The position numbers and the translations under genes are program-made. A stretch of DNA of 64,000 nt from Knufia peltigerae. Taxonomy: Eukaryota; Ascomycota; Eurotiomycetes; Chaetothyriales; Trichomeriaceae. The notes beneath the pieces are model-generated. The model had not been told where the DNA came from, made no database searches, and saw nothing but the letters and a program-made list of their open reading frames with translations. Within the stretch, counting starts at the first letter, position 1. Every line of letters begins with the position of its first letter. The DNA is taken from assembly GCA_030247855.1 (NCBI GenBank), contig JAPDRN010000017.1:1-64000 (forward strand), read 5' to 3'. Positions 32,025 to 43,303 of this stretch are shown here, in pieces.

Positions 32025-33747
32025 TCTACCTACCTAGTTACACAAAGTCCAATAAATAACCCCAGACGACGACAGCCGTCTTCTTTTTTTCTGATGTGGT
32101 GGAGTGGCTTTTTGGGGCGGGTTTTGATTCGTTTTCCTCCCAACAAGAAATTCAGTATTGATAAACGGAGGAACTGTATAGATTTAAGAATTATTCCCGC
32201 AATGCTAAGGAGGACCTATTTTGTGATTTTGTGAGTCGGTAAACAACAGCAAAGCGCTCAGGATGAGATGTATTTGGGTCATGTTTCGTTCATTTCTAGC
32301 AAGAGGTCTCGGCCAATATTCGTCCTTGCAATGTCCCTGTATTCTCTTTCGGTTCTGGCCGAATATGCGTTTGAGGGCCTTGAGGGTTGAAGGAGAGAGA
32401 AAAGAATGAGAACTTTGTTCGTGGTGACAACGAAAAGTCGGTCAACCCTGGAGTAGATATCTACCTACATACCTAGTAAGTAGTACGGTACTTAATCTGT
32501 GGCCCCCCCCCCTTAAAGGCTCTAGAGGGTCAAAGATTATTATTACTGGAAAACAAACCAAAAGAAAAGCATCATTGGGATACATTTGGACAGCACAACA
32601 CAGCCATATATAATAGTGTGAGATGTAAGGTGTGAGATTGAAGGGGAAAAAAACCAAAGGGTGTAAGCTGCTGCGTCATTCACAGAGTAATCTCCAGGTA
32701 AATACTACCTCTGCTTACCTCCCAACCACCGTTCGACACATGCTGGTAAAGAGCCTATCATGATGCGTTACCTAGGGTATCTGTGCATGAATGCGCACGT
32801 CTCACACACTATCGCTCATCTGTTGTTTTTGCAGTGACAATGCTTTGCACATGCTGTGTGCCGTGCGTCGTGTTGTCGTGCGCCATGTACTGTACACACC
32901 GTGATATGGCTTGTGTATCAAATATTAGTACAGACTCACGTATGTGGGGAAAAAAAAGATCCTCTCTCGCATAAGTTCCGGTCGTGTTGGTAACAACAGC
33001 ATGACGACAATATCGTTGTCGTTGTGTTCGAGAATAGCAGTGACTTGGAAAAAGAAACTTGTTTTGGGAAGCTCACCTACCATTGGTACTTCGGTAAGGA
33101 TTGGGAATTTGACCGCCTTGATACACACAAGAAAATTAAGAGGAGGTACTGTAGGGGGACCAGCCAGCCAGTCTGACTAGGGTAGGGTGTACGAGTACGA
33201 CCCAAGTTCCACGTAGCTAAGGCATCCAGAGGTACGGAGCAGTCAGGTTATCAATCAAGACCATTCCGACCGTACCTCAGACGAGACATTGGCATGAGAA
33301 TAAGATCAGAATAGATGATCACAGATCCAAGAAAAAAACAAAACACAGAACTAGTCTCGGTTCAACAGTCAAGTACCTAGGTAATCATCAATCCATTATA
33401 CAACTCCGTACATGCTACCACGCAACCACCCTCATCAAGCCTCCAAGGCGAATTCATATTAAGGTATACTCCTCTTTGTTTTGGGTAAATTCTGTAATGC
33501 CCATACACCATCACCATCAACCTTCATCAACTACCGTCTAAGGGAAGGGGTCATACTCTGTACGAATACAAAAACACCGATAGACTGTGTGTGTTTCATT
33601 GTACAAACTCGAACCTCGTTCATTGAAAGTGTAGACTGTAGAAGATAAAATTTTCCCAAAACTCCAGCGTGATCCCTAGTCAGAACCCCAAACCGAGGAT
33701 CGTAAAATGCAACAATGAAGAAATCAATCTTGAAAGTTTGGTTGAAC
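32025..33747. other. Convergent 3' region between carX and the multicopper oxidase
   Basis: About 1.7 kb, AT-rich, with CCTAGG/GTACC-rich segments (32,458-32,490, 32,770-32,780, 33,372-33,384). No credible gene on either strand. Confidence 0.5.
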
Positions 33748-35723
33748 TTATGACGACTTGGGGTGTAATCTTCCCTTCATCTTGAGTTTGTGTGAGTTGC
33801 CAATGCCGTTCCCATTGACATACTCTTCGGGAACCTTGGGCCACTTGTCGACACCATCGAGGAGGGCAACGGCCATACCGCCGGCCATGTGTGTTTGGAC
33901 GTGGCAGTGAAACAGGAATGCGCCGGGGTTGACGACTTCGTAACGTAGAGCCATCCAGGTGTTGTTGGATTCGGATGGGGTGGTGGTGTACTATAAAAAA
34001 AAGAACTGTCAGCTTCTTACACGAACAATAACGCAAGGGGGGAAAAGTAAAAACTCACCCCATCACGTAGAGGTGGGTTGACAAAGTTAAAGGTGTTTGC
34101 TGGCAGGACGGCAGCAGCCTCATCAACGGTGGTCCAGTTGAAAGGTCCAACACCCTTGCCGAGAACGTAAGCCTTGTTGCTGTGTTTGTGCATCGGGTGA
34201 GGCTGGGCGAGAGGTCCTTGAGTCTTGATGATCAGATCAACCCATTGACCCATCTTGGTGGTGAGGACCAAGTCATCGGTAGGCAGCTTGGCTGGGTCTT
34301 GGTCGATGAGAGGAGTGGCATCTTCCATGCTGGCGTTGAATCCATCGACACCGCTGAGAGTCCACTGGTAGGCGCCGAATGGCTGGCCGAGCTTCTTGAT
34401 GTTGAACTGGTAGGTGATGTCGGCCTTCTTGGCTGGTGGGTTTGGCGGGTACGGTGCGGCCTTGACGTCGTTGAATGGACGGAGCAGAGTGAGGTTGGCG
34501 CCGGCAAAGTTCATGGTGGACAGGGCGTTGGGGTCCTCGGTCGCGGGACCGTACGAGCCCTTGTAGTTGAGCACACCAAATCCACTGATGATCTGGTTGA
34601 GACCGTTGTTGGCGACACGGATCGCGTACTGCGCAGGAGCCTGGTTGAGCTGGACGAGCACCGAGTAACGGTCGCCGTTGTTGATCATGACCTGGTCGAC
34701 GAGTTGGGGGACCACATAGCCTCCGTCAACAGCATACACCCACATCTTGTGGCCGTCAATGGTGAATTTAAGAAGCTCGAAGCCACCTGGGTTGATGAAG
34801 GTGAAGGCAGCCCATCCCTTGGCCGGGTCGACGTCGAAAGTGGCCATCTCGCCCGTTGATGGAGTGCACTCAAAGTACGCATCGGGTGGCAGGGTATCGA
34901 TCTTGAAGCTGAAGTTTCCTTGGGTGGGAATCAAGTTGGGAGGCAAGCAGCCCTTGTTGGTCATTTCCGATGGGCTGACAGTGGCGAGCATGGGAAGAAC
35001 CTTGGGGGAGGTGTAGGCAGTTATTTCGCCTCTGCTCAAGCAGTATTGCGAACCTTTGCCGTTGATGATGATGGCGTCAGCGCAAGAAATGTCGACATTG
35101 GCGGCCTCTTCTTGCTTGTGGAACTCGGCTGAAGTGTACTTGACATAGTCAGACACAAAGATGACTTCTTGAGACTTTTCAGCGGCGACCATGGCGGCGA
35201 CGGCAGCTGTATCGTTGCTGATCAAGGAAAAGGGCTTTGGCGCGTTCTCGGCGGCTTTGATGATGATTGCTCCATAGAGTCCGTCCATCATCTGCGAGCG
35301 GTAATGGGCGTGATAGAAGTATACCCCTGAAGCGTCTGCCGTCCACTTGTAAAGGTACGAAGAACCAGGAGCAATAGGCTTTTGGCTGAGACCTGGGACA
35401 CCATCCGACCATGGAGTTCCCTGCTGCACGATACCATGGAAGTGAACTGCCGTTGCATCTGGCATGTTGTTGTGAACCAGGAATTCCACCTCATCGCCAA
35501 CGGTGGCCTCCAATGCTGGGCCGGGAAAGGTGCCATTGACGAGGATCATCTTCTTGGGTTTGCCCCCGATGGGCGAATAGTCCTCCCATGTTAGGTCTAC
35601 CTCGAATTTCACCTTCTTGGCTCGTTTCTCTAGTGAGGATACCGAAGAGGACGAGGGGGCAGCATATGCAAAGATAGCGAATGACAGAAGCGAGAGTAGG
35701 ACAATCAGCCTTGAAAAGGCCAT
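33748..35723 (-). CDS. Secreted multicopper oxidase (laccase/ferroxidase/pigment-MCO type)
   Basis: Two exons are read: 34059-35723 and 33748-33990, with a 68-nt GTGAGT...TATAG intron in phase 0, giving 635 aa. Residues 1-21 are a signal peptide, and EKR at about 32-34 is a possible Kex2 site. All four copper-binding blocks are present: HFHG (94-97), HAH (138-140), HPMHKH (509-514) and HCHVQTHMAGGM (583-594), the last with a Met at the type 1 axial position. The enzyme should oxidise a phenol, pigment precursor or metal ion with reduction of O2 to water outside the cell. The family includes laccases, Fet3 ferroxidases and melanin-pathway oxidases such as Abr1; I cannot separate these by eye. 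It converges on carX. Confidence 0.9.
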
Positions 35724-38173
35724 TGTGAAAATAGTTGATTGTTTAAACGAAGGAAAAGAAAAAGCAAAACGAACAACGAGTGTGTTGTGATGCGTGCAAG
35801 GGAAGTAAAAAGAAGAATGCTATAGTACGAGTAACACAAGAGGAAAGATGTTGTGCATGTGCGAGGTTGGGGGAGGTATATTATCCTCAACGGCCAGGAT
35901 CGACCATCAGCCCAAGCCGGCCATGCTGCAGCTCTCCAGACGAGACTTCGGCTCGTGACAGGACATCGGGGAATTACAGCGCCACGATTGAACTGGAAGC
36001 AGTGGCCTGGCTTGGTACTGAAAATTGCAGATTGAGAGTTCTTGTCCCTGTATTAGCGTCTTAGCTTGCGGATTGCTTCTGGGGCTGATGTTGCTGGGCA
36101 TGGGTAACGCATGACACACAGACTTCTTGCAGTGAGAGATGCATGCCTTCGGCAACCTCGTGGCTCACCCATCCAATGGAGAGGCCGGTCTTGTGGAGGA
36201 ACCTCTACCTCTTTCGGTCTGCCCGGCTGCAGGAACAGGAGCTCGAGGCTGGGTAGATCAACCCGCCGAGATAAATGGTACGAGATAGGCGGGAGGCTGG
36301 CAGCAAATCTCTCCATGATAAGGCTCAATATATTTTGAGATAATTGATAATGTACTTGTCACTTTGATGATGCAACGCCCACTATACCTGTCGAACTCGA
36401 TATATCGATAATAATCTTACCTGAGCCCGAGCTCAGCAATAGCGAGGCTTTCTTTGTGACAGAAACTGTGTGTGGTGGCACGGGCGATGCCAAGTACAAG
36501 GCCCATGGTTGTCTGAGAAGCGACAGGGCCGGGTGGAGGTTGGGACTCTGATATCCGGATTTTCTCTCCAAGGCTAGCCAATCTGAGTACAGTCTTTCCG
36601 TCTCCCTCGGTGTCTAGCAGTCATGGCTTGCCAAGAGCAAATTCAAACAAAACGAAAAGTTGTTCTGTCGCTGAGAGTAGAGACAGCTTGGCCGATCCGC
36701 GAATAGTGACCGGTCTCTTGGTAGAGCCTTGGTAGGGTGGGATGACAGAGCCCATTGGTGTCAGGTGAGAGAAGGCGGCCTCCATAGGGAACGCCTACCA
36801 AGGCTTTCTCTGAATACCAAGCCCCAATCTTATTTAGGGGGTGTTTCTTGAAGCTGTTACAGTGTTGACTGAGCGCTTTGGATCATAAAGCAGGGCCATG
36901 TCGCTGGATAGCAATTTCAACTTCTTCGAGGTCCCTCTGGTCCTTGAAGTCTAGAAGCCATCTGGTCAGTGCTGTAGGGGTTGAGGCCGACTCGTCAACA
37001 TTCGGGGAACAGGAACAGGAACACAAGATCGACTTTTTCGCGTGTCAGCACTTAGCAAAGGCGGCGGAGTCTTCGTCTGCGGGAAAGATTTTTCTCTCGT
37101 ACTGTCCAGTCGGTGGTGGTTCCTCGTCGCTCAACGCCATTTCAATTCACTGTTATCACCTACAGTACTGTAGGTAGTCACGAGGTTGCAAAGGGAAGGT
37201 AAGGAAACATCAGTGGAACCATCGAGGATGTTTGCCGAGACGCCAAAGAGATGACTGCCGAGTCCCATGAGTCTGGGCATTGTTAGTGTGTTCGGGGCGC
37301 TGAGACCCTCCGGAGACCCTCCCCTATATTTGGGTCTTTGGGGCCTACTAGGCGCCATCGCCTTACCTAAGAAGCCCCCCATATGTGAATCTTACCGAAT
37401 GCACCGCAAGCCCAAAACACCTTCCATAGCAGCCAAAAAACCACTCGCCAAGTGCTTTCCGTCGTTCTAGACAACGCCCGTTTATAGATTCGATTTTTCT
37501 TATCTTCTTCTTGGCCTCAGTAAGCCACAAACAACAAAAGTTGGGACTTTTCGGCCTTCCACGCCGTAAGCCTTCTCAGATTTCAAGCATGACCATGTCG
37601 CCCAGGATCAAGGCTCCCGCAAGGCTTTTCTAGAAGATTGCGCAATATCGACCCATCGAGATCATAGCTAGCTACCATGCTTGATATGCTTGATACTATC
37701 TGATTCTTGGACTTTACTTCACACCTGAGCCACCACCAGGTCAGAAGGGCATTATGTAAGTGACACGGCATATCTTCTATCAAATGTATTCCATGCACAG
37801 TTGGGTAGGTGAGGCGTTCCCGCCGCATCGCACAGAATGAATGGAAAGTGGTTTAGGCTGAATCCCTTGGACCAACGAACATCCTCGTCTTCCCCATGTG
37901 ACGCCCGAACAGTGACTGCGAGGGTGTTTGCCTGTTGGGCGCATCCCGCCTTCATCAGACCACAAAGAAACGATGAAGAGGATTTATTCTATATTTGTTT
38001 GACAAAGGGATCACATGCCTACATCGCTAAGCAAGTGATTCATAACGCAAGCATAACCACATTATCGATTGACAGTCTAGGTGTTTTATGTAAATCCATC
38101 AGATTTGGATTCTTGTCCTGCTTACTCCGTACTCCCGCATCCATCATCACAAAAGAGCGGGGTTTGGACAGTA
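35724..38173. other. Gene-poor intergenic block, 2.4 kb
   Basis: The left end is the promoter of the multicopper oxidase. The rest contains only short, overlapping frames of random composition. One TACGGAGTA copy on the minus strand (38,123-38,131) sits 43 bp upstream of the next start codon. Confidence 0.5.
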
Positions 38174-38590
38174 ATGTCATCATCATCGCCACCACCCTAC
38201 ACGGACTCGCGCGGTCGCGAAGACCAGCGGCTACCGCCCTACCGAGCGTCGCATGGCTTCGCCAACAGCCAAGAAGAACTAGCCGCGCTCAGAGACTTTG
38301 CTCAGTCCAAGCTATACGTTGATCCGGGCACGAATGGCATGCTCTCGGAGATTCGAGGCTTCGGCTTGAGGAGTCTCTCTGTCGGCGCGCAGCCCGCGTC
38401 GCAAGAGAGTGCTGTTGCTGGACTGACCCCGGAGACAGATGAAGAGAGGAAGCAACGCAAGGCCTCCGAGAAAGCGGCGAAAAAGACTGAGCACGAACGC
38501 AGAGGCAGTCTCACCGAAAGACTGGCCAGAGTCATCAGTGGTGTCAACAACGGCGGCGGCAGCAAAGACGGCGTTGGCTCGTCAAAGTGA
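38174..38590 (+). CDS. Hypothetical protein, 138 aa, Pro-rich start and charged helical C-terminus
   Basis: I chose the ATG at 38174, giving MSSSSPPPYTDSRGRE, over an in-frame ATG 93 nt upstream because the upstream residues look like promoter sequence. The N-terminus has a PPPY motif (a WW-domain ligand type). Residues about 30-75 are mixed (QEELAALRDFAQSKLYVDP). Residues about 85-120 form a highly charged Lys/Glu-rich probable helix (DEERKQRKASEKAAKKTEHE), and a Gly/Ser-rich tail follows. No signal peptide or membrane segment. Similar small PPPY proteins are common in filamentous ascomycetes but I do not recognise a named family. Confidence 0.65.
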   Translation: MSSSSPPPYTDSRGREDQRLPPYRASHGFANSQEELAALRDFAQSKLYVDPGTNGMLSEIRGFGLRSLSVGAQPASQESAVAGLTPETDEERKQRKASEKAAKKTEHERRGSLTERLARVISGVNNGGGSKDGVGSSK

Positions 38591-39283
38591 AATTGTGCAT
38601 CAACGAACACATGAGCAAGCAATAATAACAAAACACCAACGACGGCTAGGCGGTCGCTTAACAAGCCTATGCGGCAGATGCATGACAGACAACTACCCGT
38701 TGTTCCAGCAAACCAAATCCAACACCAGCAGATTCTTCTTCTTGGATGGGCACAATATGACAGGTTATGACATTGATGGAATTTCATTACGCATTCTCGG
38801 CGATGTAAGAATATGGACTCCCCCCAAGACGTCACTTGAGATGTATAGGGTTGGCAAAGTGGACTCGCTTTTTTATGATATTGACGCTGGTGACGCCTTT
38901 TCTTATTTTTGTTTTTGTACGGTGATACAACAAGCCAGGGCCAAATCAGTCTCGGGCAGCTGTACTTTTACGTCCAGACCCTTGGCCTGCCGTACCTACA
39001 GTTTTTTGGGAAGTCAAGACTCAGTACCTTGGTACAAGATATTTTTGCCAGCCACGCAATTTTGATAGTGACTATCACTCCCGTACTCCATCCTCTTTTT
39101 TTTCAATTGACACGTTTTATTGACATTGGCACGGAGTACGGACTCCATAAGGATGAAATGAAAACAACAAAATTATTGGCAATGAATCTCATCAATCTTC
39201 ACCTCGTAGTCGTATGCCATGTTCGGGGGGATGCGTCCTTTTCATCTCTCAATACGTGCCATGCAGCATGCGCTAACAACAAT
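38591..39283. other. Convergent 3' region
   Basis: About 690 bp between the 138-aa gene and the oxidoreductase 3' end. No gene is seen. Confidence 0.5.
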
Positions 39284-40730
39284 TCACTTCAACTCGACTT
39301 CGTCACCCTCTCCCACAATCTCGACCGTACGTCCACCTTCGTCTAAGCTTCTCCGTCCGGCCTCGAGGATTGCCGTGGTGAGGATGGTGTTTCTCAACGT
39401 CGGCAACCCCCTCCTATCCAACTCGTCGAGGCCGACCCGGCCTTGATTCACGGCCGTGACGGCGTCGATGAACTTTTCGAAACTCACATAACCATATCCT
39501 CCCTGCCCGGCAAAATTGCCTTCCTCGTCCGGCGCGTACCGCATGTAAAACGGGTTGAACCATTTCAGGGAGCTACCGGAGTGGTCATTTTCGTCCACGA
39601 CGTCGTACCCTCGTTTGGCCTGGTCGACTTTCACTTCGCCCTTGGACGCGATGTAGTGGAAGTGTTGCTGAGAGTGCACTCCCGCGTTCATCGGCGCCGT
39701 CCAGCTTGCCGTGTAGATGCCGGTGGCTCGCTTCCCGATGTCTCCGTCGCCGTGGCTCTCGGCCCCCTTGTTGACCCAGTCGACCAGCAAGGTGATTGTG
39801 TCCTCGGTGCCCTGGACGCACCCGACGGATTCTGAAATTCCGACGCTCGCGCTCGCTCGCACACTTGCCGGTCTCCAACCGGCGTCTCTCACCATCCACT
39901 CGCAAATGTCGACGTGGTGGGAGTTGAGGTAGTAAGAAATGTCCGACTCCCGGCCGGCCCAGGCCTTGAACGTCTCGAGCTGCGACTTGGGCTGGGACAT
40001 GTAGCTGTAAAAGTAGTTGAAGTCGCCGAGGTCGCGGGCGCGGAACCGGGCGTCGGCGTACGCCGGGTCGAATCGTTTGTGGTGCTCGACGTACACGAAC
40101 ACGCCGTGTCTCCGGGACAGCGCCACGAGGTCGAGGTGGTGAGAGAGGAGTTTCGTGGCGGGCTTGGTGAGCATGACGTGGATCCCCCGTTCGATGGCGT
40201 ACTTTGCGATCTCGTGGTGAGTCGAGTCCGGCGTGAAGATGGTCACGGCGGACCCCTTGGGGAGGGCGTCGATTGCGGTCTTGTACGCCTCCGGGTCCGA
40301 TGTGTCGTCGGACGGGAACGACGAGAACGACACGTCCAGTCCGTTGTAGGCTCCCGAGATGTTCTTCTGGAGGTGTTGTCTGATGGCCGGGAATTTGCGA
40401 CCCGACACGCCGGCCATCGATAACCCCGAAACCTTTCCTCGTCGACGAAGGTCGAACACTATATCGGGATGACGGAGGATTTTGTGTCAGTCTCTTTTTT
40501 GGACCGTCTTGAATTGGTTGGCATTTTTGGCCAGTTCAAAGGGTTTATACGACATTGGTATTGCTCATCTGACGTTGTAACCGTCTAGGAAGAGCAATTC
40601 CACGGTAATGGTGAGACTCACGTGTCAAGCCCACCACTCCCACTTTCTTATCTGATGTTGAGGCAGCCCCGGAGACGAAACCGGTAGTGTACTCCCCGGT
40701 ACCTACCATCAATACCGCTGGAGGTGCCAT
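39284..40730 (-). CDS. Gfo/Idh/MocA-family NAD(P)-dependent oxidoreductase
   Basis: Two exons are read: 40622-40730 and 39284-40458, with a 163-nt GTGAGT...ATATAG intron. The join restores GVVGLTLFDLRRRGKVSG, giving 427 aa. The N-terminal Rossmann fold begins VLMVGTGEYTTGF, a variant of the usual GxGxxG. The catalytic-lysine segment reads HVMLTKPATK (about residues 145-154), where most family members have EKP. The middle and C-terminal substrate domain has YVEHHKRFDPAY, SYYLNSHHVDICEW and the end motif typical of sugar or polyol dehydrogenases. Substrate unknown. It is divergent from a transcription factor across about 1 kb, which suggests local regulation. Confidence 0.85.
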
Positions 40731-41785
40731 CGTTGCAGCGTAAGACGATCTTGTCTTTTGGTGTTATTCTGCTTTCAAGTGTCTGGCGTACAACGCCCTT
40801 TTTCGACTCTTGCGTTGCTGTGGTTGATGCTTTGTATATATCGGTTATTGAATTTTCATCATGTTGTTCAAGTACGGAGTACGGCAAATGAATTATCCAT
40901 CTGCGGCTATTTAAATGGCCGGGGAATGTTTCCGAAGTGTTTTAACCGCGATCCAACATCAGCATTTCCCTTGACCACCTATCTGAGAAATATTACTATA
41001 GGTACCAAGTGGTGAAAGCATGACAAGAAACAGATTCTGTTGCACGGTTCTCATAGAAGTCAACCTACGAGGACGATCAGCCGTTCTCCCATCATGGAGC
41101 CTTATGCTCAGAAATTGATGTACTTTAAGTATACTTCATGACTCAGCCCAGACTCATTCCCAGTGTTTCAATAAATAGCCCACATATCCATATCACTATG
41201 GCTGGGTAGAGAGAAAGAACATAATTCAAAGGTACCTTCGTAGCCTGACTAGACCTCAAGTAGTAGACTGTCCATAACAATTCCAACCAGTCGCTGGAGA
41301 GCGATACTGAGGCGACCAGTCAAATAGGAGGAGCATTTCCTGCATTAGGAATGGTCGTGCTGCTGAGATAATTGCGCTTCCGACCCCTGTCGGATCGAGC
41401 AGGTTGTTGCGATATTAGATCCTCGCGGAGTCACGGCAGCCCCGTGTCATCTTGTGAGATGCCATAGGGCAATAAGGCGTCATTTGCTAGAGGTGCTGAC
41501 ATCTCGTCGTACCTGTCACAGCCGAACATAGTCAAGGAGAGCATCTTACCTAACGGGCTAGGATAGCGGACCCTTCAAAGGAGAAGCCATTCAAACGTCG
41601 CCGTGGATTGGGTCTTGTGTACTTAAGGCTGAGCGAATTTACGAGATAGCTGACCTAACGGACTTTGATGGTGGTCGAAACTGTAAAGTATTTGAACACC
41701 GCATTCCCGAGAGGGCGCTTTCTCCGGTTCTGATGCTGTGACAAGGTTGCAGAAGCTCAGTCGGAACCGAATCTGTGTCCTTGAA
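40731..41785. promoter_or_regulatory. Divergent region, oxidoreductase / transcription factor
   Basis: About 1.05 kb shared by the two divergent starts. It carries a TACGGAGTA copy at 40,873-40,881. No additional gene is seen. Confidence 0.45.
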
Positions 41786-43303
41786 ATGCCGATCGGTAGA
41801 CCTCGAATACCAGGAACTGAAGAAGAGAGGGCCGGAGCTCGTCGCGCCAAAGTTCGTGCTAATGTTCAAGCATTTAGAAGAAGACAAAGGGAAAAGAAAC
41901 TTGCAAAAGACGCGGTCATTCGCCAAACGAATGAGTTCGACTCAGACGTTGTCCTCGAGGCTGAAACAAACAGACAGCCAGAACCAGAGTCGCCAGTCAC
42001 ACTTCCCTTTGAGTCTGACCCAAGGGATGACGCTTTCGTGGTGTCCAAGGATGGAGAGCCTTGGTTATGGGCTATCCCATCCGAACTTGGTGCAAAATTG
42101 AATGGAACAACATACCAAGACGCATTGATCAAGGCCCTGCAAGACAGATATCTCCCTTCTCAGACGAATCTGCCGCGGATACAATACGAACCCAAGAAGA
42201 GATTCTCGATATGCTGTTCGACTTGGATAACTTCGACCACCTTGGATATGGGCAAGCCCGAGTGCAAAGTGTTGATGCAAGCCCTCCTAGCGGCTTCATT
42301 AGCAATCATTGGAAGAGAACGAAAAGATGAAGAGATGACTCTGCATGCAGCCTATGTGCAGACTGAGGCCCTGCAAAAACTGCGCTTCGCTTTGACCAAG
42401 TATTCCGAGGGAGACAGAAGCATATGCCCAACCATGCTTTCACTGACATCTCTGACCTGCGCAATGTCGGAACTCATCGCCAATCAGTCGTGGGACAACT
42501 TCAACCGCCATCTACTAGGTGTCGGTGCGCTGCTATTTCATGGTGGTCCCGAGGGCTTAAGTAGTGAATCCGCGCAGGAGCACTTTTATGGATATCGCGT
42601 TACGCAAGCACCTTTCTTATTCATGAACCGACAGCGAGCTTTCCTGTCCAATCCAGAATGGCTCGAGTTTCCTTGGAAGAAGGACCTCGAGCTTGCACAA
42701 CGCCCTTTGCATACCATGCTTGACATTGCCTTTACGATCCTACCTGAGATTGTAAAGCAGGATATGCCAAAGAGATGGTCGCTGTCATGTCTTCAAGGAC
42801 GCCTCGAACGAGCAAAAAGGGTGGCGCACGAATTGACTGAATGGGAAGACGACTTACGCTCACAACACAGAGGCGTCCTGTACAAACAAAGACCTGCAAC
42901 ATGGGGTGGTCTCGATGATTATTGCTTTGAATTTCCTTTGCTTTCTACCGGGGTAGCTTTCAGCATGTACACGGCCGTCCGAGTCCATGTGGCAGCTCTC
43001 ATGGCCGCAGTTGTCAATGACATCCTCATTCGCGACCCAAACGCTGACGTGGAGCGTAAGCCGGCTGTGCTCGAAGCATTACGTTGGTCAAGACTGGCTT
43101 GTCAGTGCCTTGAGTTCTTCCACAAAGGCCAAGTCGAATTCGCCGGGCGTATCGTAACACTCTGGCCACTGGAAACTGCTTGGGAATTTTTCATGAGAAG
43201 TCAAGCCGATGGGGTCCTGAATGTCTCGAGGGAAGTGGCTTGGTGTCGAGGAATAGCGGAGAAGCTTTCAAACATGGGTATACCGCCGTTTCAGTGGAGG
43301 TGA
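41786..43303 (+). CDS. bZIP-like fungal-specific transcription factor
   Basis: Single-exon protein of 505 aa from the ATG at 41786 (MPIGRPRIPGTEEER); an in-frame ATG 48 nt upstream is less likely. Residues 17-27 carry RRAKVRANVQA and residues 28-35 FRRRQREK, a bZIP-like basic region (N-x-x-A-x-x-R-R-R pattern). No heptad of leucines follows. The rest (about residues 90-505) is helical and resembles the fungal-specific transcription factor regulatory domain (TF_2/DUF3468-like): LMQALLAASLAIIGRER, then LTCAMSELIANQSWDNFNRHLLGVGALL. Such proteins are expanded in Pezizomycotina and often sit next to their targets. The divergent oxidoreductase is an obvious candidate target; this is inference. Confidence 0.8.
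   Translation: MPIGRPRIPGTEEERAGARRAKVRANVQAFRRRQREKKLAKDAVIRQTNEFDSDVVLEAETNRQPEPESPVTLPFESDPRDDAFVVSKDGEPWLWAIPSELGAKLNGTTYQDALIKALQDRYLPSQTNLPRIQYEPKKRFSICCSTWITSTTLDMGKPECKVLMQALLAASLAIIGRERKDEEMTLHAAYVQTEALQKLRFALTKYSEGDRSICPTMLSLTSLTCAMSELIANQSWDNFNRHLLGVGALLFHGGPEGLSSESAQEHFYGYRVTQAPFLFMNRQRAFLSNPEWLEFPWKKDLELAQRPLHTMLDIAFTILPEIVKQDMPKRWSLSCLQGRLERAKRVAHELTEWEDDLRSQHRGVLYKQRPATWGGLDDYCFEFPLLSTGVAFSMYTAVRVHVAALMAAVVNDILIRDPNADVERKPAVLEALRWSRLACQCLEFFHKGQVEFAGRIVTLWPLETAWEFFMRSQADGVLNVSREVAWCRGIAEKLSNMGIPPFQWR

Noticed and set aside
34182..34859. Plus-strand open frame (225 aa) antisense to the multicopper oxidase
   Set aside because: Same reasoning; the sense strand carries all copper-binding motifs and a signal peptide.
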